Assembly: GCF_014903745.1 (NCBI RefSeq)
Contig: NZ_JACVXA010000003.1
Span: forward strand, 84,391 to 148,390
Direction of reading: 5' to 3'
Length of the DNA stretch: 64,000 nt
Source: Mangrovicoccus algicola
Lineage (GTDB): Bacteria > Pseudomonadota > Alphaproteobacteria > Rhodobacterales > Rhodobacteraceae
Positions 37,369 through 44,846 of the stretch are shown in pieces. Both the position numbers and the translations under genes were made by a program. Position 1 is the stretch's first letter. Every line of letters starts with the position of its first letter. The notes under the pieces are model-generated. The model did no database searches. It was not told where the DNA came from and worked only from the letters and a program-made list of their open reading frames with translations.

Positions 37369-39012
37369 TCATTCGGCGGCCGGGGCCGCAGGGGCCATCC
37401 GGTCGCGCAGCAGGTTGCGCAGGACATGCAGCACCAGGACGGCAAGTGCGCCGAGAGCCAGGGCCGCAGTCAGGGCGAATACATCGTTATAGGCGGCCAC
37501 GGTGGCCTGCCGGGTGACGGTCTGGGCCAGGGCCGAGACAGCCTCGGCCTGGCGCTGGACCGGGTCGGCGATCTGCGCGGCATAGCCCGCCGCCAGCGCC
37601 GAGATCTGCTGGGCGACCAGCGGGTCGCCTGCCGCCATGTGACCCGCCATCATTTCGCCATGGGCGGTGATGCGCGCGGCGACGAAGGTCCGGAACAGGC
37701 CCGAGCCGATCGTGCCGCCCAGGATCTGCGTGGACAGGAACAGGATGACGAAGCTCAGCAGGTATTTCGGCCCCCGCTGCAGCGCCGTCACCAGCCCGCC
37801 CGCCATGGCCGGCGGCAGGAACAGCGCCGCGGCGAAGCCGATCATCGCCTGGCTGAGCATCATCTGCGCGGGCGCCACGTCCGGCGCGCTATGCGCATCC
37901 ATCCAGGCGCCGAGCGCGATCATCGCCAGGGCGACCATGTGGATCTGCGGCACGCGCTGGGGCTTCAGCACCAGGCAGCAGACCGCACCACCCAGGATCG
38001 TCGCCGCGGAGATCACCCAGAACAGCGGCGCGACCTGCGCGGGCGCATAGCCCAGCGTCTGGAACAGCCCCGGCGCCCCGGCCGCCTGTTCCGACAGGAT
38101 GATGCGGAACACCAGCAGCGCGGCGGTGAGATGCAGCATCTCGGGCGTCATCAGCCAGCGCACGTCCAGCAGCGGCTCGCCGCGCTGCAGCTCGATCACC
38201 AGCGCCAGGACCAGCCCCGCCAGCGAGGCGGCCAGAACCACCCCCATCCAGGGGGCCGCCGTCCACCAGTAGGTGTAGCCGGTGGTGAAACAGGCGACCA
38301 GCCCGCCGAAGGCCCCGGCGATCAGCGCGAAGCTGAGCAGGTCCATGCCGCGGATGACCTTCATCCGTTCCGTCGCCGCCAGCGGCAGGCGGAAGACCAG
38401 GAACAGGCAGATCATCGCCATGCCGAGCTTCAGCATCAGGATGTTGAACCAGCTGCCATCCTGAAGCAGCAGCGGGCTGATCGCCCGCGCCAGCGGCGTG
38501 CCCAGCGAGATGAAGGTCAGCGCCAGCGGCAGGCCGATCTGCAGCTTCTTCGCGGGCGGGAACGGCTCCAGCATGTAGAGGAAGGCCAGGGTCGACAGCG
38601 GCGCCGCCGAGATCCCCGAAAGCAGCTCGACCACCATCGCCGAATGCAGGTCCGCCGTCCACAGGCTCAGCAGCGCCACCGCGACATAGATCGCGATCGA
38701 GACTTCGGCAAAGCGGCGCAACCCGTACTGGGTCCGGATCTTGATGAGCATCAGCGGAAGCGAGGCGCGCGGCGCGATGAAGGCGACCATCAGCCAGCTG
38801 GTATCGCTGACCGTCGCGCCCAGCTCGCCGGCAAGCTGGCGGATATTCGCGGTCAGGAAGCCCTGCCCCAGGGATTGCGACAGCGCGATGAACACGGCCG
38901 CCAGCATGTAGCCCAGGGCGACCAGAGGCCGCTTGGGCACGAAGCCGGGGCGCTGCGGCGCGGCGCCCTGCTGCGCCTCCCGCGCGGCCGGGGATTGCGG
39001 CGTCCCGGCCAT
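37369..39012 (-). CDS. emrB: EmrB-like DHA2 MFS multidrug exporter
   Basis: 547-residue major-facilitator transporter with about 14 membrane segments. ANIRQLAGELGATVSDTSWLMVAFIAP matches the EmrB-type N-terminal half. Expels lipophilic toxic compounds by proton exchange with EmrA. Begins immediately after the marR stop with no gap. A Pro/Ala-rich stretch of about 25 residues precedes the first membrane segment. Confidence 0.9.
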   Translation of the reverse strand: MAGTPQSPAAREAQQGAAPQRPGFVPKRPLVALGYMLAAVFIALSQSLGQGFLTANIRQLAGELGATVSDTSWLMVAFIAPRASLPLMLIKIRTQYGLRRFAEVSIAIYVAVALLSLWTADLHSAMVVELLSGISAAPLSTLAFLYMLEPFPPAKKLQIGLPLALTFISLGTPLARAISPLLLQDGSWFNILMLKLGMAMICLFLVFRLPLAATERMKVIRGMDLLSFALIAGAFGGLVACFTTGYTYWWTAAPWMGVVLAASLAGLVLALVIELQRGEPLLDVRWLMTPEMLHLTAALLVFRIILSEQAAGAPGLFQTLGYAPAQVAPLFWVISAATILGGAVCCLVLKPQRVPQIHMVALAMIALGAWMDAHSAPDVAPAQMMLSQAMIGFAAALFLPPAMAGGLVTALQRGPKYLLSFVILFLSTQILGGTIGSGLFRTFVAARITAHGEMMAGHMAAGDPLVAQQISALAAGYAAQIADPVQRQAEAVSALAQTVTRQATVAAYNDVFALTAALALGALAVLVLHVLRNLLRDRMAPAAPAAE

Positions 39013-39447
39013 CTACGCCATCCCGTCCAGGTTCTTCTGGATGCGGCGGATCACCGACAGGGTCTGGGCCAGCTCATCCTCCGAGATGCCGCGATAGACC
39101 TCGCGGCGCAGATCCTCGGTGAAGCCCACGACATCCTCGGCCTGGGCCCGCGCCATGGGGGTCAGGTACAATTGCCGGATGCGCTTGTCCTGGGCGCAGG
39201 CGCGGCGCTCGATCAGGCCCTGTTCCTCCAGATGGTCCAGGGTGCGGTTCATCGAGGGCGTGCGGATATCCAGCCGCTCGGCCAGCTCCGCCTGGGTGAG
39301 ACCCTCGCGCACCGCCACGCCCATCAGCGCCTGTGCCCGGGCATAGGTCATGCCGATCGCCACGGCCCGCGCGTTGAACCGCTTGCGGATGGCGCGCACC
39401 ATCCCGAAGATCTCGGGGAGGAATTCCCTTTGAACCGGCGATGTCAT
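39013..39447 (-). CDS. MarR-family regulator of the efflux operon
   Basis: 144 residues. Winged-helix LTQAELAERLDIRTPSMNRTLDHLEEQGLIERRACAQDKRIRQLYLT is a standard MarR domain. First gene of marR-emrB-emrA and directly abutting emrB, so it is probably an autorepressor relieved by toxic ligands, as with MprA/EmrR. A 29-bp palindrome overlaps its presumptive promoter. Confidence 0.9.
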   Translation of the reverse strand: MTSPVQREFLPEIFGMVRAIRKRFNARAVAIGMTYARAQALMGVAVREGLTQAELAERLDIRTPSMNRTLDHLEEQGLIERRACAQDKRIRQLYLTPMARAQAEDVVGFTEDLRREVYRGISEDELAQTLSVIRRIQKNLDGMA

Positions 39448-39459
39448 GGCGGACCCTTC

Positions 39460-39488
39460 GTTACCCTGCTAATCGTTAGCTAGGTAAC
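39460..39488. promoter_or_regulatory. MarR-type operator of the efflux operon
   Basis: A palindrome centred on 39474: GTTACC (39460-39465) with GGTAAC (39483-39488) and GCTAA with TTAGC inside; 11 of 14 pairs match. A minus-strand TTGACC (39508-39503) lies just upstream, so the site covers the probable -10. Confidence 0.75.
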
Positions 39489-39602
39489 ATTCAGGGCTGA
39501 AAGGTCAACCGCCCCGAGGTTGCGTCCGCAGCATGACGGGGTTGCGCGAGACGGCCGCGCGACGGAGGCGGGCAAGCCGGGGGCCTGCGCCCCCGGCTCC
39601 GG

Positions 39603-39650
39603 TCAGGCCTTCGCCGCCGGTCCCGGTCAGGCCTTCGCCGCCGGTCCCGG
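39603..39650. repeat. 24-bp perfect tandem duplication covering the minE stop
   Basis: Bases 39603-39626 and 39627-39650 are identical. The upstream copy (in gene orientation) codes for the last residues PGPAAKA and stop of MinE; the other copy repeats the same seven codons and stop just after it. Confidence 0.95.
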
Positions 39651-39887
39651 GATCTCTATATTGATCTCCAGGGCCGAGATGTCCCTTTCGCGGTCGATCT
39701 TGATCTCGACGTGATCCTGGTTCACCGCCAGATGGCGCTGGATCACCTCCAGGATTTCCTTCTGGAGCATCGGCAGGTAATCCGGGCTTTCCCCGTCGGC
39801 CCGCTCATGAGCCAGGAGGATCTGCAGCCGCTCCTTGGCGGTTTCCGCGGACTTGTTCCGTCTTGGTCTGAGCGTAAAATTGAACAT
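39627..39887 (-). CDS. minE: cell division topological factor MinE
   Basis: 86 residues. The N-terminal MFNFTLRPRR resembles the membrane-targeting/anti-MinCD start, SAETAKERLQILLAHERA is the MinD-contact helix, and VIQRHLAVNQDHVEIKIDRERDISALEINIEIP the topological-specificity beta domain. It stimulates MinD ATPase and drives pole-to-pole oscillation that positions the Z ring. Three bases after minD. Its last codons and stop lie within a 24-bp tandem duplication. Confidence 0.96.
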   Translation of the reverse strand: MFNFTLRPRRNKSAETAKERLQILLAHERADGESPDYLPMLQKEILEVIQRHLAVNQDHVEIKIDRERDISALEINIEIPGPAAKA

Positions 39888-39890
39888 GGC

Positions 39891-40703
39891 TTACCCCGTC
39901 TTGCCCAGGAGCCGCTGGAAGAACCCCGGCTTCTCCTCGCCGTCATGGCGCATTTCGCGATCCTCGCCGTCCAGCCGGGCGACCGCATCCTCATAGGCCT
40001 TCCCGGCGGCGGACTTGTCGTCCATCACCACCGGCATGCCGACATTCGACGCCTTCAGCACCGTCTGGCTCTCGGGAATGATACCGATCAGCGGGATGGC
40101 CAGGATCTCCAGCACATCCTCGACATTCAGCATCTCGCCGCGGGCGACGCGTTCCTTGTCATAGCGGGTCAGCAGTAGGTGCGTCTTGACCTCCTCGCCC
40201 TCCTCGGCATGGCGCGTCTTGGACTGCAGCAGCCCCAGCACCCGGTCGCTGTCGCGCACGGAGGAGACTTCCGGGTTGGTCACGACGATCGCCTCGTCGG
40301 CGAAATACATCGCCAGATGCGCGCCGCGCTCGATCCCGGCGGGGCTGTCGCAGACGATGAAGTCGAAATCTTCCTTCAGCTCGTTGAGGACCTTTTCGAC
40401 ACCTTCCAGCGACAGGGCGTCCTTGTCGCGGGTCTGGGAGGTCGGCAGCACGAAGAGGTTCTCCAGCCGCTTGTCCTTGATCAGCGCCTGCTTCAGCTTG
40501 GCATCGCCCTGGATCACGTTGATGAAGTCGAAGACCACGCGGCGTTCGCAGCCCATGATCATGTCGAGGTTGCGCAGCCCGACATCGAAATCGATCACGA
40601 CGGTCTTGTACCCGCGAAGCGCCAGCCCCGCGCCGATGGCGGCCGAGGATGTGGTCTTACCCACACCGCCCTTGCCGGAGGTGACAACGATGATCTTGGC
40701 CAC
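39891..40703 (-). CDS. minD: septum site-determining ATPase MinD
   Basis: Deviant Walker ATPase that recruits MinC to the membrane. I chose the GTG at 40703: it gives MAKIIVVTSGKGGVGKTT with signature lysines at 11 and 16 and 270 residues, as in E. coli, and has an AAGGGA ribosome site. An ATG at 40724 would add seven residues directly after the minC stop. Other motifs: VVIDFDVGLRNLDMIMGCE, FIVCDSPAGIERG and VVTNPEVSSVRDSDR. The end KPGFFQRLLGKTG is an amphipathic membrane-targeting helix. Confidence 0.95.
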   Translation of the reverse strand: MAKIIVVTSGKGGVGKTTSSAAIGAGLALRGYKTVVIDFDVGLRNLDMIMGCERRVVFDFINVIQGDAKLKQALIKDKRLENLFVLPTSQTRDKDALSLEGVEKVLNELKEDFDFIVCDSPAGIERGAHLAMYFADEAIVVTNPEVSSVRDSDRVLGLLQSKTRHAEEGEEVKTHLLLTRYDKERVARGEMLNVEDVLEILAIPLIGIIPESQTVLKASNVGMPVVMDDKSAAGKAYEDAVARLDGEDREMRHDGEEKPGFFQRLLGKTG

Positions 40704-40726
40704 GGATGATCCCTTTTCGCTCATGC

Positions 40727-41536
40727 TTATCTCAGCGCGTCCACGCGCAGCTTGTCGTCTTCGAGGAAAACCTGCACGGGCTTCTTCAGGTGCTCCCGCG
40801 CATAGTCGTCATAGGTCAGGTAGAGCCCGGCCACCGCCACCAGGTCGGCATCCAGGCTCTGGCAGAAGATGCGTGCGGCAGTATCGCCATTGACCCCCGC
40901 CAGGGCGCGGCCGCGCAGCGTGCCGTAGACATGGATATTCCCGGCCGCCACCAGTTCCGCCCCGTTGGAGACCGAGGAGACCACCACCAGGTCGCCATGC
41001 TCGGCATAGATCTTCTGGCCCGAGCGCACCGGCTCGGTCACGATGACCGCCGCCGCCTTCTGCGGGGCGGCGGGTTCCGGCGGGGCGGCCGCGACGGCCT
41101 CGGCCTCGGCCTTCGCCTTGCGCTCGGCCACCATGCGCGCGGCCTCGCGGCGCTGCGTCTCCACCCGGTCCAGCGGCGCATCCCGCCCGCCCGGCAGCGA
41201 CAGAAGCCCCATCGCCCGCGCCGCCTCGGTCTGTTCGGGCGTGCCGTTCTGCACCCCGAACACCGCCAGCTTGCGCGATTTCAGCCCCTCGATCAGCCGC
41301 GTCAGCGCCGGGGCGCCGAGCGTTGCGCTCACCTCGCCCAGATCCACGACGAAGGGCGCATGATCGAAGAAATGCGGCATCCGCATCAGCTCGGCATCGA
41401 GCGCGCGGTAGAAATCCTGATCCGCGTCGCCGGAAAGCCGGAGCGCCACGGCCGTGAAGAACCGGCCCCTGATCTGGAATGGCTTTACCGACGCGACCGT
41501 GTCTGCGGCGGCGGTGTCCGATGTGAGTGAGGTCAC
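40727..41536 (-). CDS. minC: septum site-determining protein MinC
   Basis: 269 residues. N-terminal FtsZ-inhibiting domain (about 15-110), an Ala/Glu-rich linker (about 125-165), and a C-terminal beta-helix domain with GQKIYAEHGDLVVVSSVSNGAELVAAGNIHVYGTLRGRALAG, the MinD-binding signature. First gene of minCDE. The 287 bases between it and iolB hold its presumptive promoter; I see no clear motif there. Confidence 0.95.
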   Translation of the reverse strand: MTSLTSDTAAADTVASVKPFQIRGRFFTAVALRLSGDADQDFYRALDAELMRMPHFFDHAPFVVDLGEVSATLGAPALTRLIEGLKSRKLAVFGVQNGTPEQTEAARAMGLLSLPGGRDAPLDRVETQRREAARMVAERKAKAEAEAVAAAPPEPAAPQKAAAVIVTEPVRSGQKIYAEHGDLVVVSSVSNGAELVAAGNIHVYGTLRGRALAGVNGDTAARIFCQSLDADLVAVAGLYLTYDDYAREHLKKPVQVFLEDDKLRVDALR

Positions 41537-41823
41537 GCCCGATCCAATGCCTGTGCTTGTGCTGCCTGATGCGCCGGTCTGTTGCGGCGCTTTGGTGGAA
41601 CGCTACCGCATTTGCAGCGCACGGTCCATGGGGATGACGCAAAATAGGCACGTTCCACGGCCCCCTGCCACGACATGAAGTGGGGGTTGGCGGATATGCG
41701 AAAACGAAGCCGCTGTTTCTGAACAAAAACGCGTCACCGGCCCGCCATCGGCGGATCGGCGCCGCTCCGCCTGCCCCGCATCCCGGGCTCGGCGCGCGTG
41801 CCGAGCCCCGCGGCGGCGGCGAC

Positions 41824-42630
41824 TCAGGCATCGCGCTCCATGATCGGCACGACGGCGGGATGGGCAACGAAACGCCATTTCCTCAGCGGGCCCGCCATGA
41901 CGTTCAGGTAGTACATCTCGAACCCGTAGGGCGCGCCGCAGGGATGGTGGCCGCGCGGGACCAGCACGACATCGCCATCGGCGACCGCCATGGTCTCGTC
42001 CAGCGTGCCATCCTCGGTATAGACCCGCTGGATGCCGAACCCGTCGCCCGGGTTGATGCGGTGGTAATAGGTCTCCTCCAGATAGGTGATCCGGGGAAAG
42101 TCGTCCTCGTCATGGCGGTGGCTGGGATAGCTCGACCAGTGGCCCGCCGGGGTGAAGACCTCGGTGACCAGCAGGCTGTCGCAGTAATCCTCGGCCTCCA
42201 TCGCGATGTTGTTGATGTGGCGGGTATTGGTGCCCTTGCCGCGGGTGGTCAGGCTGATGCCGTCCGGGCCGATGCGCCGCGCCGGATGGCCGCCGCGGCC
42301 CGGGGCGGTGCAGACCGCGATCGTGCAGTCCGTCTCGGCCGTGGCCCGCCACTCCTGATCGTTCGGGACATAGAGGCAATGCGGCGGCGTCTTCTCGAAG
42401 ACGTCCATCCGCTCGCCCAGCACGCCCCAGTCCTGCCCCGCGCCGGTGAAGGCGGCCTTGCCCTCGACCATCACCAGGATCACCTCCCGGTCGCCTGTCG
42501 CCTCGGCCACGGTCTCCCCCGGGCGCAGCCGGTAGAGGGAGAAGCCGACATAGCGCCAGCGGGCGCTTTCGGGCGTGATCTGGTGCACCTTGCCATGGGT
42601 GCCGAAGGGCTTGCAGAGAAGGTCGCTCAT
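41824..42630 (-). CDS. iolB: 5-deoxy-glucuronate isomerase IolB
   Basis: Isomerises 5-deoxy-glucuronate to 5-dehydro-2-deoxygluconate (step 4 of inositol breakdown). 268 residues, bicupin. Features: SARWRYVGFSLYRLRPGETV, SYPSHRHDEDDFPRITYLEETYYHRINPGDGFGIQRVYT with the metal-site His residues, and VPRGHHPCGAPYGFEMYYLNVMAGP. The start at 42630 overlaps the stop of a small membrane gene by 4 bases. Last gene of inositol cluster 2. Confidence 0.94.
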   Translation of the reverse strand: MSDLLCKPFGTHGKVHQITPESARWRYVGFSLYRLRPGETVAEATGDREVILVMVEGKAAFTGAGQDWGVLGERMDVFEKTPPHCLYVPNDQEWRATAETDCTIAVCTAPGRGGHPARRIGPDGISLTTRGKGTNTRHINNIAMEAEDYCDSLLVTEVFTPAGHWSSYPSHRHDEDDFPRITYLEETYYHRINPGDGFGIQRVYTEDGTLDETMAVADGDVVLVPRGHHPCGAPYGFEMYYLNVMAGPLRKWRFVAHPAVVPIMERDA

Positions 42631-42815
42631 GGGTCGTCTCTCGGGTCGAAGGTCACGAAGAAGCCCCAGGCGCACCACAGGCCCAGCCCCCCGGTCAGCA
42701 CCGCCCAGAACGGACCGCCCGCCACCGCCTCGAACAGGGCCCAGCCCAGGCAGAAGACGGTGATCAGGACGCGCCGCCAGAGCGGGCGGAAGAAGGGGTG
42801 GTTCAGATCGGGCAT
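42627..42815 (-). CDS. small membrane protein in inositol operon, function unknown
   Basis: 62 residues starting MPDLNHPFFRPLWRR. A Pro/Arg-rich cytoplasmic start is followed by two hydrophobic segments (VLITVFCLGWALFEAV and AVLTGGLGLWCAWGFFV) and a short charged tail FDPRDDP. It overlaps iolB by ATGA, so translation is coupled and the frame is probably real. Not recognised; no inositol-pathway protein is known to me with this form. A longer frame starting at 42866 is possible but less likely. Confidence 0.62.
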   Translation of the reverse strand: MPDLNHPFFRPLWRRVLITVFCLGWALFEAVAGGPFWAVLTGGLGLWCAWGFFVTFDPRDDP

Positions 42816-42921
42816 GCTGCTGTCCGGGCCGGTCGCGGACCTTTCGGAAATGGGAGGCGGCACCACCGGCGCCGCCCGGCGAGGGATGGCTCCCCGCGCC
42901 GCAACCGGCCCGGGGAGGGGT

Positions 42922-42947
42922 CGCGGGGAGGGGGCTCCCTCCCCGCG
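42922..42947 (-). terminator. intercistronic hairpin after iolD
   Basis: An 11-bp perfect stem (CGCGGGGAGGG at 42922-42932 with CCCTCCCCGCG at 42937-42947), 4-base loop, 6 bases after the iolD stop. No T tract, so it probably stabilises or partly attenuates the message. Confidence 0.6.
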
Positions 42948-42953
42948 CCATGG

Positions 42954-44846
42954 TCAGGTCGCGAGGCGCTGGTTCAGGACGTGCTCGGCATAGCTGTCGC
43001 GGGCCCGCTCCAGCCGCTCCGGCCCCCCGGCCTGCGGCACGGCCACGTCCCACCAGGCTCCGCCGCCATTCTCGCCCGGCCCCGGCCCCGGATCGGTCTC
43101 GATCACGATGACCGTGGGAATGTCCCGGCCCTTCGCCTGGGCCAGCTTCGCCTCCAGGTCGGAGATGTCCGCCGCCTTGACCGCATGCGCTCCCATCGAG
43201 GCGGCATGGGCGACATAGTCGATCCGGGGCTGCGCCTCGATGTTGCAATCCTCGTAGAGGTTGTTGAACGGCGCCCCGCCGCAGCCCTGCTGCAGGCGGT
43301 TGATGCAGCCATAGCCGCGATTGTCGGTCAGAACGACGGTGAAGGGGATGCGCCGCATCACCGCCGTGGCCAGTTCCGCATTGGCCATCATGTAGGAGCC
43401 GTCGCCGACGAAGCAGACCACGTCGCGTTCCGGCATGGCCAGCTTGACCCCCATCGCGCCGGCCACCTCGTAGCCCATGCAGGAATAGCCGTATTCCATG
43501 TGATAGCCGCCCCGGGCAGCCTGCCACAGCAGCTTCAGCGCGCCCGGCATCGTCCCCGCCGCGCACATGGCGACAGTGGCCTCCGTGCTGGTGCGCTGCA
43601 CCGCGCCGATCACCTCGGCATCGATCGGCAGCTCTCCCGCGGGCCGCTTGCGGTCGCGGCAATGGTCGTCGACCTTGGCCAGCCAGGCGGCGCGCGCCGC
43701 CGGGTCGAACCCCGTCGCCTTGTGGTCCCCCAACGCCCCGGACAGCAGGCCCAGCGTCACCTTCGCATCGCCCACGAGGCTGACCGCGCCATGCTTGGCC
43801 GCGTCATAGCCCTGGATGTTCAGGCTGACGAGCCGCAGGTCGGGATGGCGGAACAGCGCGCGCGAGCCGGTGGTGAAATCCTGCAGCCGCGTGCCGATCC
43901 CGATCACCAGATCCGCATCGCGCAGCGCGGCATTGGCGCTTTCGGCCCCGTCCACCCCGGCCGCCCCCAGGTTCATCGGATGGCTCTGCGCCAGCGCGGA
44001 TTTCCCCGCCTGGGTCTCGGCGACCGGGATGCCGTGGCGGGTGGCGAACGCGTCCAGTTCCGCCTCGGCCTGTGCATGGATCACGCCGCCCCCGGCGATG
44101 ATCACCGGCGACTGCGCCGCGCGGATCAGCCCGGCCATCTCCTCCAGTTCCCGCGCATCCGGCGCCGGACGGCGGATGTGCCAGACCCGCGGCTCGAAGA
44201 ACCCGGCCGGATAGTCGTAGGCCTCCGCCTGCACGTCCTGGCAGAAGGACAGCGTCGCCGGGCCGCAATTGGCCGGATCGGTCATCACCCGCAGCGCCCG
44301 CGGCAGCGCCGTCAGGATGTGCTCGGGCCGGGTGATGCGGTCGAAATAGCGGCTGACCGGGCGCAGGCAGTCATTGGCCGACACCGTGCCGTCGTCGAAA
44401 TCCTCGACCTGCTGCAGCACCGGATCGGGGCGGCGATTGGCGAAGACATCGCCCGCGATGATCAGCAGGGGCAGGCGGTTGACATGGGCCAAGGCGGCCG
44501 CCGTCACCAGGTTGGTCGACCCCGGCCCGATCGAGGTGGTCACCGCCATGGCGCGCGTGCGCTTCTTGGCTTTTGCATAGGCGATGGCGGCATGGGCCAT
44601 GGTCTGTTCGTTCTGCCCGCGCCAGGTCGGGAAGTCCTTCCCGGCCCCGTGCAGCGCCTCGCCCAGCCCCGCCACGTTGCCATGGCCGAAGATCGCCCAG
44701 ACCCCGTCGACGAAGCGCTCGCCCTCCGCGGTCATCTGCACCGACAGCCAGCGCACCATCGCCTGGGCTGCGGTCATCCGGATCGTCTGGCCCATCTGCG
44801 GTCCTCCCTCGCGCGTCACGGGCGCGGTCATGTCTTTCGGGCTCAT
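42954..44846 (-). CDS. iolD: 3D-trihydroxycyclohexane-1,2-dione hydrolase IolD
   Basis: ThDP-dependent ring-opening hydrolase (step 3 of inositol breakdown). 630 residues with the acetolactate-synthase-like three-domain plan: RGQNEQTMAHAAIAYAKAKKR (Glu-containing Pyr domain), central domain from about 220, and PP domain with FVGDGSYMMANAELATAVMRR and TDNRGYGCINRLQ (GDG...N ThDP motif). GPGSTNLVTAAALAHVNRLPLLIIAGD is diagnostic. Overlaps iolC by 4 bases. A start at MGQTIRM (about 17 codons later) is possible. Confidence 0.95.
   Translation of the reverse strand: MSPKDMTAPVTREGGPQMGQTIRMTAAQAMVRWLSVQMTAEGERFVDGVWAIFGHGNVAGLGEALHGAGKDFPTWRGQNEQTMAHAAIAYAKAKKRTRAMAVTTSIGPGSTNLVTAAALAHVNRLPLLIIAGDVFANRRPDPVLQQVEDFDDGTVSANDCLRPVSRYFDRITRPEHILTALPRALRVMTDPANCGPATLSFCQDVQAEAYDYPAGFFEPRVWHIRRPAPDARELEEMAGLIRAAQSPVIIAGGGVIHAQAEAELDAFATRHGIPVAETQAGKSALAQSHPMNLGAAGVDGAESANAALRDADLVIGIGTRLQDFTTGSRALFRHPDLRLVSLNIQGYDAAKHGAVSLVGDAKVTLGLLSGALGDHKATGFDPAARAAWLAKVDDHCRDRKRPAGELPIDAEVIGAVQRTSTEATVAMCAAGTMPGALKLLWQAARGGYHMEYGYSCMGYEVAGAMGVKLAMPERDVVCFVGDGSYMMANAELATAVMRRIPFTVVLTDNRGYGCINRLQQGCGGAPFNNLYEDCNIEAQPRIDYVAHAASMGAHAVKAADISDLEAKLAQAKGRDIPTVIVIETDPGPGPGENGGGAWWDVAVPQAGGPERLERARDSYAEHVLNQRLAT

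Noticed and set aside
40704..40724. ATG at 40724 as the minD start
   Set aside because: The GTG at 40703 gives the conserved MinD N-terminus and has a better ribosome site; the ATG remains possible.
41537..41823. Gene in the 287-base gap between minC and iolB
   Set aside because: Only antisense-type frames were seen; no ribosome site plus conserved product.
42631..43662. N-terminal extension of iolB into a longer minus-strand frame
   Set aside because: The extension is out of frame with iolD and the 62-residue membrane gene that occupy the same DNA; IolB proteins start at the MSDLLCKPFG position.
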